Assembly: GCA_946553045.1 (NCBI GenBank)
Contig: CAMNRO010000003.1
Coordinates: 62,001-126,000, forward strand
DNA: 64,000 nt
Direction: 5' to 3'
Source of the DNA: an uncultured Porphyromonadaceae bacterium
GTDB taxonomy: Bacteria > Bacteroidota > Bacteroidia > Bacteroidales > Muribaculaceae
The notes under the pieces were generated by a model that did not search any database, had not been told where the DNA came from, and saw only the letters and a list, made by a program, of their open reading frames with translations. Position 1 is the stretch's first letter. Every line of letters starts with the position of its first letter. This document shows, piece by piece, positions 15,299 through 24,531 of the stretch. The translations under genes and the position numbers were made by a program.

Positions 15299-15653
15299 CG
15301 TTATCTTTCGCGCCGACGGCCGCTTCGACCTAACGTCTCGTGTTGTCCGTGCGCTCGGCATATCCCCCGGTGATGTGGTGGACGTGTTGAGCGACGGCAG
15401 CGAATACTACCTGTATGTGGCCAGTCATGCCGAAAATACTTCCTGTGGTCGTTTCGAGGCTCAGGTTTATTTGTCTAAACCCAAAGGCGGCGGTCTGCAC
15501 TTTCGCGGAACGTCGTCGCGATTGTGTAAAGCAATGCTGGCAGTCTGCGGCGCAGTTAATAAGGCTGCGCTCCCGTGTGGAAACGTAACCGTTGATAGTC
15601 AAGGCCGAAAACTCTTGCCTATTATTGTACGATTAAATCTCGCCGAAAAATGA
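15264..15653 (+). CDS. AbrB/SpoVT-like fold protein, 129 aa
   Basis: ATG 15264 (MKSLLGITRRSDVIF) is preferred to the track start, 27 bases upstream. The segment RFDLTSRVVRALGISPGDVVDVL is the swapped-hairpin signature of AbrB-like DNA-binding domains. The C-terminal half is beta-rich and unlike AbrB. It could be a regulator at the boundary between early genes and the structural gene that follows with a 4-base overlap. Function inferred only from that motif. Confidence 0.6.
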   Translation: MKSLLGITRRSDVIFRADGRFDLTSRVVRALGISPGDVVDVLSDGSEYYLYVASHAENTSCGRFEAQVYLSKPKGGGLHFRGTSSRLCKAMLAVCGAVNKAALPCGNVTVDSQGRKLLPIIVRLNLAEK

Positions 15654-18535
15654 TAAAGGACATCAAATATGGTGGCTACACCGCTCAACCGTCTGACTAC
15701 GAATGTCAGGACGGCGACCTGGCCACTTCAATCAATCTCATAAATGAAGACGGCAACATCACTCCAATTCTTCAACCGAAGGTCGTTATGGAAATGCCGG
15801 AAGAAGGCAAGCATAAAATCGTGTTCATCCACGAAACAACTGCCTATAAGCATTACATCATATTTGATGAAACGACCAATAAATTACTTTGGAAAAACAA
15901 CGCTTATGGCTCTACAACCGAATTAGGATATACCTATGGCCTGTCGCATTGTAACGCTGTCGGCAACACCCTGATTGTGTTTACTGAAAGTGAGATGCGT
16001 TATTATTTGTGGAGCGATAGCAGTTATATCGACCTTGGTAATTCGCTGCCGCAGATTGATGTGTCGTTTGGTCTTATCGGACACCCACGACTGTTAAGTC
16101 AATCAGACGGCAAATTCACAATCAATTTTGCCGAGGGTATTGCAGAAGGTAACATACTCTCCGACTTCTCCGATGCGAATAAGACGCGAATAACTGAGCA
16201 AGTAATGGCGAAGCTCAACAAGTTTATCCGCGAGCAAACTATCGACAAAGGCCGGTTCTGCTTTCCATTCTTTGTACGCTATGCACTTCGATTGTTCGAC
16301 GGCTCTCTCGTTTGTCATTCTGCGCCTATCTTAATGAACCCGTCAACACGGCCGGCACCGTTGGTTATGTGGGGACGCGCTCATGGTAAGAATAGTTATA
16401 GCGAGGCTAACGACTGCGATATTATGATGGTAGCCGCGTCGCTCGATTATCAGGTATCGCATGGCAACGACTATTGGATGCTCGATAGGTGGAAAGACAT
16501 TATAAAGTCTATCGACGTTTTTATCTCGAAGCCGATATACACTTACGACCAAAACGGCAAGATTAGCAATCTTACCGATACCGACAACTTTCAGACCTCG
16601 TTTATCGGCAAACTCTATCACGACAAGTATCATCGTGGTGGAGCGGCAAATTTTCCTACGACGGTAACTGAGGACTGCATGGTCGGGCCAATCAGCGTTA
16701 GCGATAGCGCAGATTTCCTTTCTCGATATATGGAATGGTCTTACTCGCGAATATACCAGCTCTATTTTACCAACGCGCAAAATAGGCCGTATCCGGGCGA
16801 AACATTCCACCTCCCGGAATACACCGACGGCAAGAATGCCGAGAGTATAAGAAACTGCGCCACATTCTACCATTTGTATTCTATTTCTCTTGAAGACGCT
16901 AAAGCAACGACGCGAAAAGAAGTGCCTATCGAAAATGACTATTTGCAGTCGTTAACTTCGCGCGAGGTTATGACTGATGATTACCTCACGCATGATAGAC
17001 TCGTGGCTTCAACTTCTCAAGTGTATAACTCTCGTATAAATCTATCGGGTGTTAAACGACAACTATTCTCCGGCTTCTCGCCAGCGGCAATGTTTGCGCA
17101 CTGTGACCGACAGTTGTCGTCATATAGCGTTTCAGGCAACACAGTATCAATGTCTATCGTTTTTGGCTATGATAACATGAGCGCAACTGTGTATGTGAAA
17201 GAGGGCGGACAAACCTTTGCGCTTAACGCTTCGTCCGACTTTACCGCCCCTTGGGGGTCGGGCATTTACTATACAAGTCAGGAAGACGCAGACAATAAGG
17301 TTAATGGTAAACGACACAAAAAGTCATGGGGGTGCTACCTCTTTTATCCAAACGTTAACGCTGTAAAAATCGTAATAAGTAGTATTTATGGTAATGAGGA
17401 TAGCGGCAACCCTTATGGCATGGCTTCGATTGTAATAGATTTGAAGCCGCACGACTTTTTGAATGGTGCATTTGCGTTGCTTGATTATGATAGTGTCCGT
17501 GTTCATAATTACACATCCGGCTCGGTTCCAAGTGTAAACACATCGCCACAAACACTGCTCGACTGTGGCAACAAGATATATACTTCCGAGGTAAACAATC
17601 CGTTCTATTTCCCATTGCTTGGTATCAACACAGTTGGCACAGGCAAGATACTTGGAATGTCGACGGCGGCAAAGGCTCTTTCGGAAGGACAGTTCGGCCA
17701 ATTTCCTCTCTATGCTTTTACTGAAGATGGGGTGTGGGCTATGGAAGTAACTGAAACAGGAACATACAGGGCGAAACAACCCATTACGCGCGACGTATGT
17801 ATCAATCCTGACGGCATTACGCAAATAGACTCTGCTGTGTTGTTCCCCACCGACCGAGGCATTATGCTAATTTCCGGCTCTAATGCGTCTTGTATATCCG
17901 AGGCTATCAACAATGACGCTCCGTTCGATATAAATCAACTGCCTCACATGGCGGAGTTACACACTATGCTCGGCCACGAGGTTGATACTTGTTTACCTGT
18001 GCAGCCTTTTACGTCTTTCCTGAAAGGCTGTCGCATGATATACGACTATCCTCATCAACGTATCATCGTATATAACAAGGATTATACCTATGCATACGTC
18101 TTTTCGCTCAAAACAAAATTGTGGGGCATGATGTATTCGCAGATACGAGATAATGTAAACTCATATCCTGAAGCTCTTGCTGTAACGAACGACGGTAAGA
18201 TGATAAACTTTGCGCTGACCGACGGCCAGAGCATCGGCGGTCTGCTCGTTACTCGCCCCATGAAGCTCGACGCGGCCGATGTGTTAAAGACCGTCGACAC
18301 TATCATACAACGCGGCAATTTCCGCAAAGGCCATGTGCAGTCCCTTGTCTATGGTTCGCGTGACCTTTATAATTGGTCGCTCGTATGGTCGAGCAAAGAC
18401 CACTATCTGCGAGGCTTCCGGGGTACGCCGTATAAATATTTCCGTATTGCGCTGCTATGCAATCTTGCCGAAGATGAAAGTATCTACGGCGCAACTGTGC
18501 AATACGAGGTACGGAAGACAAACCAACCAAGATGA
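15650..18535 (+). CDS. large beta-propeller-like structural protein
   Basis: 961 aa, beta-rich throughout with repeated strand-turn patterns such as HYIIFDETTNKLLW. FGQFPLYAFTEDGVWAME and SAVLFPTDRGIMLIS recall the propeller blades of P22 gp10-type DNA-stabilisation/tail-hub proteins. No signal peptide or enzyme motif. It probably forms part of the tail or the plug that keeps DNA in the head. It is odd in being encoded on the plus strand behind the early operon, while most virion genes are on the minus strand. Confidence 0.6.
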   Translation: MIKDIKYGGYTAQPSDYECQDGDLATSINLINEDGNITPILQPKVVMEMPEEGKHKIVFIHETTAYKHYIIFDETTNKLLWKNNAYGSTTELGYTYGLSHCNAVGNTLIVFTESEMRYYLWSDSSYIDLGNSLPQIDVSFGLIGHPRLLSQSDGKFTINFAEGIAEGNILSDFSDANKTRITEQVMAKLNKFIREQTIDKGRFCFPFFVRYALRLFDGSLVCHSAPILMNPSTRPAPLVMWGRAHGKNSYSEANDCDIMMVAASLDYQVSHGNDYWMLDRWKDIIKSIDVFISKPIYTYDQNGKISNLTDTDNFQTSFIGKLYHDKYHRGGAANFPTTVTEDCMVGPISVSDSADFLSRYMEWSYSRIYQLYFTNAQNRPYPGETFHLPEYTDGKNAESIRNCATFYHLYSISLEDAKATTRKEVPIENDYLQSLTSREVMTDDYLTHDRLVASTSQVYNSRINLSGVKRQLFSGFSPAAMFAHCDRQLSSYSVSGNTVSMSIVFGYDNMSATVYVKEGGQTFALNASSDFTAPWGSGIYYTSQEDADNKVNGKRHKKSWGCYLFYPNVNAVKIVISSIYGNEDSGNPYGMASIVIDLKPHDFLNGAFALLDYDSVRVHNYTSGSVPSVNTSPQTLLDCGNKIYTSEVNNPFYFPLLGINTVGTGKILGMSTAAKALSEGQFGQFPLYAFTEDGVWAMEVTETGTYRAKQPITRDVCINPDGITQIDSAVLFPTDRGIMLISGSNASCISEAINNDAPFDINQLPHMAELHTMLGHEVDTCLPVQPFTSFLKGCRMIYDYPHQRIIVYNKDYTYAYVFSLKTKLWGMMYSQIRDNVNSYPEALAVTNDGKMINFALTDGQSIGGLLVTRPMKLDAADVLKTVDTIIQRGNFRKGHVQSLVYGSRDLYNWSLVWSSKDHYLRGFRGTPYKYFRIALLCNLAEDESIYGATVQYEVRKTNQPR

Positions 18536-18559
18536 GCTTTTGAGAAATATGAATATGTG

Positions 18560-18594
18560 AAAGGCCGGAGCGCGTGAGCGTCCCGGCCTTTGTT
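18560..18594. terminator. bidirectional rho-independent terminator
   Basis: The stem AAAGGCCGG/CCGGCCTTT encloses a second small stem, GCGC-GTGA-GCGT. A-rich and T-rich flanks make it work in both directions. It sits between the convergent ends of the 961-aa gene (+) and the 181-aa gene (-). Confidence 0.85.
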
Positions 18595-19138
18595 AAAACA
18601 TTGATTGTCCACGTCGCAGTGGCTTTCGTCGGCCAAGCAATACACGTTTCATTCGTGCAGTGAGTAATTCCAATCGCTCTTTCCAGAACGGTTGTGCCGT
18701 CGGGCAAGTAGTTCCTAACCACTCCACCAGCACCCGGCATACAAAATAGTCGTGGATAAGTTCTCTCAATAGCAACACCGTAGTGCGCGAGAATTGTTTA
18801 GGCAATGTCAATTCTATCTCGTACCGCTCCGGCACCACCAGCTTATCATCGAGTTCTTCATCTTGTATGCAAGGTGTTTTGGTGTAGGGGTAAAGACTTT
18901 CTACGCATTCGGCATGGGCGAGGTTGAGTACACGGGTGGCAAGGTCTTCGTTACCGTCCTGTGATACATCAAAGACTTGATGCTTCAGGTGTTCATCTTC
19001 TGCGGGCATGAGGTCGCCGGTGACAAACGTGTAGTTCTCGATGTCATATAGCAACTCGTTTCGGAGAAATACAAGCGTGTTCTTTATCGGCTGCTCCTGT
19101 CCGTTGCCTCGTCCGTTGCCGTTATAGCAACAGGCCAT
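18593..19138 (-). CDS. paralogous helical protein C (last of three)
   Basis: Start at 19138 (MACCYNGNGRGNGQ), just after the previous gene's stop. The track start adds 8 residues. 181 aa, helical, with ELLYDIENYTFVTGDLM matching the second paralogue's ELLYDIMNETYLRGR. It ends in a basic tail (RRKPLRRGQSMF). The three neighbours share length, a helix containing an FLxxxLxYDI-type motif or its equivalent and a basic C-terminus. Role unknown; a structural or assembly role is suggested by the late operon. Confidence 0.65.
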   Translation of the reverse strand: MACCYNGNGRGNGQEQPIKNTLVFLRNELLYDIENYTFVTGDLMPAEDEHLKHQVFDVSQDGNEDLATRVLNLAHAECVESLYPYTKTPCIQDEELDDKLVVPERYEIELTLPKQFSRTTVLLLRELIHDYFVCRVLVEWLGTTCPTAQPFWKERLELLTARMKRVLLGRRKPLRRGQSMF

Positions 19139-19139
19139 A

Positions 19140-19646
19140 TCAGTTGCCCGAAGCGGCGGCACGGCGCATAGGACGGCTGCGCTTGCTCACGCTCTTGCGT
19201 ATGTTTTCGAGGCTTCGGGCGGCGAGGCTGGTGTAGTCGGCTGCGTCGGCCTTGTTGGTTACGAGATACCAATCACTGACGGCAGAGTTGCGTATGTAGT
19301 CATGTACGGCTTCTGCTATGCCGGCGGTGGCAGCTTCGTTGAAGTTGCTCGGCATGGTCAGCGATAACACGAGGTCTGCGGTTGCAGATATAAGTTCGTT
19401 GTCGGTGGTCTGGCCGTTCTCGGAGAGATACTCGGACAACTCGGTCTTTACTTCGCTGAATGCCTTTTTGATTGAGCGAAGTATTTTATCCTGATTTTCT
19501 TCGTCAAGCGAAGCGAACATACTTGCTACCTGCTTGTAGTTAGTGTCATCCTGAATGGTACGACCGCGCAGATAGGTTTCGTTCATGATGTCATAGAGCA
19601 ATTCGTCCATGAGGATTGTTGCGGTTACAGGTTTCTTTTGTGCCAT
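19140..19646 (-). CDS. paralogous helical protein B
   Basis: 168 aa, mostly helical, with ILMDELLYDIMNETYL near the start and WYLVTNKADAADYTSLAARSLE near the end. The latter resembles RWYKFSNKAEAESYLSEAANMMD in the upstream paralogue. C-terminal tail rich in Arg/Lys. It may bind the other two paralogues. Family not named with certainty. Confidence 0.7.
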   Translation of the reverse strand: MAQKKPVTATILMDELLYDIMNETYLRGRTIQDDTNYKQVASMFASLDEENQDKILRSIKKAFSEVKTELSEYLSENGQTTDNELISATADLVLSLTMPSNFNEAATAGIAEAVHDYIRNSAVSDWYLVTNKADAADYTSLAARSLENIRKSVSKRSRPMRRAAASGN

Positions 19647-19651
19647 AGTTC

Positions 19652-20161
19652 TTAATTATTGGGGTCTGTTAATATTGGAATGTCGGGGATAATCGGGTGA
19701 ATTGGCGGCTCCCTGTTCGGGCGGCGCGGACGCTTGCGAGAGTAGAGCTTACGCAACACATCGTCCATCATGTTTGCGGCCTCGGATAAATAACTCTCGG
19801 CCTCGGCTTTGTTGCTGAACTTATACCAACGGCCAACAATGGCCGATATAAAGTAGCTTGTCAGTGCGGCCTGTACGCTTGGATTAAGCACTTGGTCGTA
19901 GCTCTTTGACACATGGAGCGTCACTCGATAGTCGCTGTTCATCGAGCTTGCCGTCTCAAGCATTTCCTTGAGTTGGTCGTTGGCGACGGCGACGGCTTCT
20001 TCCCAAAATCGCTGAAGGCTCTTTTGGTCTTCGTCGGTTATAAGGATACGCTCATAAGCGTTCTCGTCCGCGTCGGTCATCTTATCTCCTGTATAGCCCG
20101 AAGTCTTTGCAACCTCGTTCCATACGTTTGCCTTGTTGACTGTTAATGTGATTGTGGGCAT
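19652..20161 (-). CDS. paralogous helical protein A
   Basis: Start at ATG 20161 (MPTITLTVNKANVW). The track frame starts 33 codons earlier inside the next gene upstream. 169 aa. An N-terminal strand-rich piece, a helical core and RWYKFSNKAEAESYLSEAANMMD near residues 110-135 are followed by a basic/proline tail (SRKRPRRPNREPP). Two further copies of the same plan follow downstream. Function unknown. Confidence 0.65.
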   Translation of the reverse strand: MPTITLTVNKANVWNEVAKTSGYTGDKMTDADENAYERILITDEDQKSLQRFWEEAVAVANDQLKEMLETASSMNSDYRVTLHVSKSYDQVLNPSVQAALTSYFISAIVGRWYKFSNKAEAESYLSEAANMMDDVLRKLYSRKRPRRPNREPPIHPIIPDIPILTDPNN

Positions 20162-20163
20162 GA

Positions 20164-20694
20164 TTAAAAGGATTTGAAAGAGTAAGTAATTCCGGCTCCG
20201 ATATATGGTTGCACTCCTTTCGGCGTGATAGCAAAACCGGCTGTAACACCTAAATGCCAACGTTTAGGCTTCGCCGGTGGCAGCGTTACGGTCGTATAGT
20301 CATGTCGGGTAAATGTGTGTATGCTGTCAAGATTGGCAGCATATCCGCTTATCCACAAATGATAGGTGCTGTTCTGATATTCCTTTTGGGTAATCGGTAT
20401 AACGACATTTACGCTGTCGGTCGCGGTCGTGAAGGTTACTTCATTACCGACGCTGGCGGTTGTGTCCACCGGCAGTCGGTGTGTCTCGTAACGCACCACG
20501 ACACTATCCCTTGCCACAGGATAGTAGTATGGGATAGTGTCGTAGATTGTAACCGTTTCCTCCGTTGGCTCGGTAGCGGTCTTTCCGCATTGTTTGAGAT
20601 TTTGGGCGATGTAGACACACGTCGCGAGTATCAACAGGAGTTTGACCCAATCCATGACTTTACGGATTACTTTGCGTATAGAGTCGCTTCTCAT
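20164..20694 (-). CDS. DUF6808-like membrane-anchored beta protein
   Basis: 176 aa with one N-terminal span (about residues 18-34) after a basic start (RSDSIRKVIRKVMDWVK). A periplasmic region beginning EETVTIYDTIPYY and a C-terminal beta part follow (HLGVTAGFAITP...YIGAGITYSF), like an outer-membrane beta meander. Such proteins stand next to the amidase in many Bacteroidetes phages and may help breach the outer membrane (spanin-like); this role is inference. It overlaps the amidase gene by 4 bases. Confidence 0.7.
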   Translation of the reverse strand: MRSDSIRKVIRKVMDWVKLLLILATCVYIAQNLKQCGKTATEPTEETVTIYDTIPYYYPVARDSVVVRYETHRLPVDTTASVGNEVTFTTATDSVNVVIPITQKEYQNSTYHLWISGYAANLDSIHTFTRHDYTTVTLPPAKPKRWHLGVTAGFAITPKGVQPYIGAGITYSFKSF

Positions 20695-21344
20695 TTGTTA
20701 GGCTTGCTTATATAAGACATGATGCCGTCGGCATGGAGTCGGACGATTGCGTTCTTGCCCTCTCTCGACAGCAGAAAATCCACGTCGGCCTTATTGTCCT
20801 GAAATAGCGACTCGGTAAGCACGGCAGCACACTTCGTTCCTGTCAGCACTGTAAATCGAGCTTCATAGTCCGGGTCGCCGTCGCTCCAATCGGCACGTAT
20901 AGGGCGTTGCTTGCTGTCATATTCTCCTTTGCGTTGTAGCAGGGGGAAGTTGTCTATGTATGGTTTGAGCCATTCATTGGCTGCGTTCCATATCTCGGTG
21001 GCAAGAGTATCGGATTTAGTCTTGCCGGGCGACGTATACACACACCAGCCGCCGGCCGACTTCCATTTGCCGTCATCTCCGGCAGCGTTGGAGTGTATCG
21101 ACACAAGCAGTACATTGTCCTTGCCGTGCTTGTCGCATATCGTATTGACGCGGCGGCAACGCTCTGATAGCTTCACGTCCGTTTCCTCGGTTACAATGAG
21201 CCTCGCGTCATATCCGCAATTCTTCAGGAAATTGCAGAGCAGACCGGCAATTTCTCTCGACCATTTGTATTCGAGCAGTCGCTTGTCGGGGCTGCATTTA
21301 CCGGCGGTGTCTATGCCGTGGCCGTTGTCTATTAAGATAATCAT
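20691..21344 (-). CDS. N-acetylmuramoyl-L-alanine amidase (endolysin)
   Basis: 217 aa, Amidase_3 type. Zinc-site pattern: DNGHG with H9 near the N-terminus, LLEYKWSREIA supplying the second acidic ligand, LVSIHSNA with the second histidine, and VLTESLF with the catalytic glutamate. No signal peptide, so it is released through the holin encoded just upstream. It would cut the amide bond between muramic acid and the stem peptide to lyse the host. Confidence 0.9.
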   Translation of the reverse strand: MIILIDNGHGIDTAGKCSPDKRLLEYKWSREIAGLLCNFLKNCGYDARLIVTEETDVKLSERCRRVNTICDKHGKDNVLLVSIHSNAAGDDGKWKSAGGWCVYTSPGKTKSDTLATEIWNAANEWLKPYIDNFPLLQRKGEYDSKQRPIRADWSDGDPDYEARFTVLTGTKCAAVLTESLFQDNKADVDFLLSREGKNAIVRLHADGIMSYISKPNK

Positions 21345-21348
21345 CGGG

Positions 21349-21810
21349 TTAATCGTTTTGTGGGTTGGGTTCTTTTAATTTCTTGCTCTCGCCGAGAACG
21401 AGCTGGGCTACCAATTTGGCTATGTCCTCTTTGTTCTCGATTACGATATTCATAGTGCGCTCGGCTTTGCGAAGTTCTGCCTTTGTCCATGATTTCTCGC
21501 GGACGCTCTTAAACTCGCAGAACAGGCAATACGCCGACCACAACATCGAGAAGAATGGCGCAGGCAATATCACGCTCGCGATTAAGTCAATGCACATAAG
21601 CACGGCAAAGGGCGTGAAATACTTCTTGCCTTTCTCGCAAGTCTTTTTGTAGCCTGTACTTGTTGTGGCTTGTCCAAGCAGACGTGCTTTCTTGACCCCG
21701 AAAATGAGGTCAACAAGCATGGCAAACAACATACCACCTACACACAGGCAGATAATCACTATATGATGATAGAGGTGGTCGTGCAATAAAAATCTAACGG
21801 CTTCTTCCAT
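21349..21810 (-). CDS. phage holin
   Basis: 153 aa with two or three membrane spans: IVIICLCVGGMLFAMLVDLIFG, then PFAVLMCIDLIASVILPAPFF with the adjacent LWSAYCLFCEF. A charged cytoplasmic tail follows. The arrangement ahead of the amidase is that of the Bacteroidetes toxin-secretion/lysis holin family. It would permeabilise the inner membrane to release the endolysin. Confidence 0.82.
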   Translation of the reverse strand: MEEAVRFLLHDHLYHHIVIICLCVGGMLFAMLVDLIFGVKKARLLGQATTSTGYKKTCEKGKKYFTPFAVLMCIDLIASVILPAPFFSMLWSAYCLFCEFKSVREKSWTKAELRKAERTMNIVIENKEDIAKLVAQLVLGESKKLKEPNPQND

Positions 21811-21874
21811 TTTGTGATAATATCGGTTTTGATGTTCAAAGATAGGCTGTACTCCTGAAACCGCTGTGTTAACT

Positions 21875-22357
21875 TTATCCGTTCAAGGCCACAATGGTAA
21901 TCAGGTCTATGAATAGGTTGTAAAGCAGACCGGCCTCTACCCAAAACAGGAAATGTTTATGATCGAGGACGGCAATGCACAGCCCAATTATGGCAATCCA
22001 AGGACAGCCGGTTGTGAGTATGAGCCATGCGAGGGCGCAAATACCAAGCACAGTGGCGGCGGTGGCGTGTATCTTGCCAATCATTTCTTCTCGGAATGCC
22101 GGGGCAGACGCTACAAATAGAGTGGCGGCCACGATAAAGAATGCCACAAACTGATAATTCTCCGGCGTGTTGTTCATCAGCGGCACAAGTGCGCACAAGC
22201 CTGTGAGCGATATGGCCGTAGGAAATATCCATTTCTTTTCGGTCTTGTAGTAGGTGGCACTGATAGAGGCCGGAACACCAAGAGAGTTGATGTAGGCCGT
22301 GAGGTATAGGGTCATTATGAGGCACGACACCGATACTGCGATAAGTTCTAAAATCAT
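21875..22357 (-). CDS. multi-pass membrane protein, 160 aa
   Basis: Five hydrophobic spans alternate with short polar turns. It starts MILELIAVSVSCLIMTLYLTA and ends in a span before the stop. It lies between the RT/DUF4376 genes and the holin, so it is probably a lysis-block or membrane accessory gene. Family not recognised. The antisense and frame-shifted ORFs are shadows. Confidence 0.6.
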   Translation of the reverse strand: MILELIAVSVSCLIMTLYLTAYINSLGVPASISATYYKTEKKWIFPTAISLTGLCALVPLMNNTPENYQFVAFFIVAATLFVASAPAFREEMIGKIHATAATVLGICALAWLILTTGCPWIAIIGLCIAVLDHKHFLFWVEAGLLYNLFIDLITIVALNG

Positions 22358-22378
22358 GATGTGATAATGATTGATTGG

Positions 22379-22876
22379 TTACTGTACTGTCTTGTATGCT
22401 TCCAAGTCGCCAAGCTCGTTGATAGCCGTCCACTCCGCTTTGCTGACTGCGGTCTTGTGTGCAGCGATGCCGGCGGCGACTTCTCCGATTTGTTCAGGGG
22501 TGGTAAATGTGAACACCGACGGAATGCCCTCTGCCGACGAGCCAAGATTTATCTCGATAGGCAACTCCATGAAGCCGCCCTGCAAGCCGACAATGATGCC
22601 TGTAAGGTCGCTCTTGCGCTCCTCGGTGTACTCGACTGTGAGGCCGTTCCATTTCAAGCCATAGCGTAGCTGAAACTCGCTCTCCTGTTTGATAGCGTTG
22701 ATGATTGCCGTTTTGATTTCGTCGAGTGTTGGCCGGTGCGTGAAACGCTGTCGCCAATTCCAGCCTGTTTCCGAAGCTTCATCGTCCTTGCCGAAGCCGT
22801 AGATTATCTCCCATTTGTTGCGGCCGACTTTATAAAGCCCGTCCTGCCGCTTCGGGCTACCATAAACTTTTTCCAT
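22379..22876 (-). CDS. DUF4376-like phage protein
   Basis: 165 aa. NWRQRFTHRPTLDEIKTAII begins a helical region and QGGFMELPIEINLGS... IPSVFTFTTPEQIGEVAAGI continues it, a pattern like DUF4376 proteins found near phage tail-fibre genes. It starts 8 bases after the reverse transcriptase ends, so it is cotranscribed with the DGR. It is not an Avd homologue by length or composition. Role unknown, possibly fibre assembly. Confidence 0.6.
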   Translation of the reverse strand: MEKVYGSPKRQDGLYKVGRNKWEIIYGFGKDDEASETGWNWRQRFTHRPTLDEIKTAIINAIKQESEFQLRYGLKWNGLTVEYTEERKSDLTGIIVGLQGGFMELPIEINLGSSAEGIPSVFTFTTPEQIGEVAAGIAAHKTAVSKAEWTAINELGDLEAYKTVQ

Positions 22877-22884
22877 AGTGGTGC

Positions 22885-24531
22885 TTATTTAGTATAGGGT
22901 TGGATGTTGAGCTGTGAAAAGAGAGAGTTGAGTTCCTCGTCGGTCGGCGGTGTATGACCGAATTTCGTGGCAGATGTGAAATTGGCTTTTGGGTATTGTG
23001 TCGAGTAGTCCATTTCTATCGACATGAAGCATGGCAGTTCATTGTCTTTTTCAAGCTGTTCAAGTATGCTCCACAATTCACGGTCGCCGGTCCACATCTT
23101 GCGAAGTGCGCCACGATATATGATTTGGCATAGATATTTGGGCTTGGGCTTTTGCACGAGGTCGGTGTTCAACCCCTTCAGGTCGGCATCCTGTAACCGA
23201 CGTTGATATTCTTCGGTTTCTCGGCGAGGGATTAATTCTCTCTCGAAGTCAACGAGGATAAAGGGTTGTTTGTCTAATTCTCGCGGGCTTATCTTTGAGC
23301 CTTTAAAGTTCTTTTTGCCGTCGAGCGATGTCGGGGCGATTTTCAATTCTCCGAAGTCTTTCACTTTTCTCTTGTGTTTTAGTTTCTTGTATTCTTGTGG
23401 GGTAATTAGCTTTTTCAGTAAGTGGCGACAGTCTGCATGAGCGGCCATGCCGAAGAATGAGCCTATAAGTGACTGTCTGCGTTTGCGCGACTTCACTTCT
23501 TTTATCTTCCTGGCAAACTTCTTTTTGGTGCGTTTCCTGATACGGGAGTACACTGCACGCTCCGGCTTGCTGTCATCAACGAAGGTGTTGTAGCCTAAAT
23601 AGTCAATGCCGACTGTGAGCGGCCTGACTGCTTCGCTCGGTTTGATAGTCAGCTCTAACTCGTCAAGCAGAGATTTAAGATAGTCGCGCAGTTGCCACAA
23701 CTCTTTTTTTGTCTTGGCTATGATTACTATGTCGTCGCAATAACGGTAGTAGTGATAGCGTATCTCTTTACCTTTGATTTTGACTTTGCCAGCACCTTTG
23801 ACGGCAACATCGGCCTCTCCCTCAACCTCGATTTCGTGGTGGCTGACCTTTTCGCACATTTTGTGATCTACGTCGCTCAGGAATAAGTTGGCGAGGCACT
23901 GCGACGAGCGTAGACCTTTCGACAACCCACGAAGCAAAAGCGTTATGAAATTGTCGAGCATATTCAGGACTAAAATGTCGCTTATATACAGCCTGACTTT
24001 CCGTTTCATGCGCCATTGTATTATATGGTCATAGAAGCCGAGAATATCGCATTGATAGAAATTCTGCATATTCTCTTGGTCGCATACTAAATCTTCTTCG
24101 ATGATTTGATGAAGCCAGTGCATACCACGACCTTTAATGCTGGCCGCTGTGTTTTTAATGAGCGTTGGGTGTAGATGTCGCTCGACGGGTACCATTACGG
24201 CATGACAGCCGACACGGTGGTAGACATAAGGGCATTGGCACACCCTCACTTTTGGGCCGTCCGTTACGGTTATCTCGCGTATGTCGTCAGGTGTTATCCT
24301 GAACGAGCCGTTTTTCAGCTCCTGTTCAAGCCTCTTACAGTATTCGGCCTTTTTAGGCCACATATGTTTCCTTTGGCTCGCGTTCTCAAGGTGGCTTATC
24401 ACATAGTCGAAACTTTCAGATATGTTGACCGGGTCGGCAATCTCGTTGATGAGGTTGTCGATTGGAAATACATCCTTGACAGGATTGTCGAGGGCTGTAT
24501 CAATCATATATGGTATTTTTTCTACGTTCAT
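22885..24531 (-). CDS. DGR reverse transcriptase
   Basis: I prefer ATG 24531 (MNVEKIPYMIDTALD), giving 548 aa; the track uses a TTG 22 codons earlier. RT motifs: 2 VRVCQCPYVYHRVG, 3 YQCDILGFYDHI with the first aspartate near residue 162, 4 LSKGLRSSQCLANL with the SQ typical of DGR enzymes, 5 YRYCDDIVII with the aspartate pair at residues 266-267, and 7 GIDYLGY. It should copy TR RNA into adenine-mutated cDNA. Unusual points: a basic/acidic insertion of about 25 residues just before motif 5, and about 170 extra residues at the C-terminus. No Avd gene is adjacent. Confidence 0.92.
   Translation of the reverse strand: MNVEKIPYMIDTALDNPVKDVFPIDNLINEIADPVNISESFDYVISHLENASQRKHMWPKKAEYCKRLEQELKNGSFRITPDDIREITVTDGPKVRVCQCPYVYHRVGCHAVMVPVERHLHPTLIKNTAASIKGRGMHWLHQIIEEDLVCDQENMQNFYQCDILGFYDHIIQWRMKRKVRLYISDILVLNMLDNFITLLLRGLSKGLRSSQCLANLFLSDVDHKMCEKVSHHEIEVEGEADVAVKGAGKVKIKGKEIRYHYYRYCDDIVIIAKTKKELWQLRDYLKSLLDELELTIKPSEAVRPLTVGIDYLGYNTFVDDSKPERAVYSRIRKRTKKKFARKIKEVKSRKRRQSLIGSFFGMAAHADCRHLLKKLITPQEYKKLKHKRKVKDFGELKIAPTSLDGKKNFKGSKISPRELDKQPFILVDFERELIPRRETEEYQRRLQDADLKGLNTDLVQKPKPKYLCQIIYRGALRKMWTGDRELWSILEQLEKDNELPCFMSIEMDYSTQYPKANFTSATKFGHTPPTDEELNSLFSQLNIQPYTK

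Noticed and set aside
18593-20161. One of the three helical paralogues as a displaced Avd accessory protein
   Set aside because: They are helical and basic like Avd but longer, share a different conserved motif, and lie several genes from the TR. Nothing specific supports Avd.
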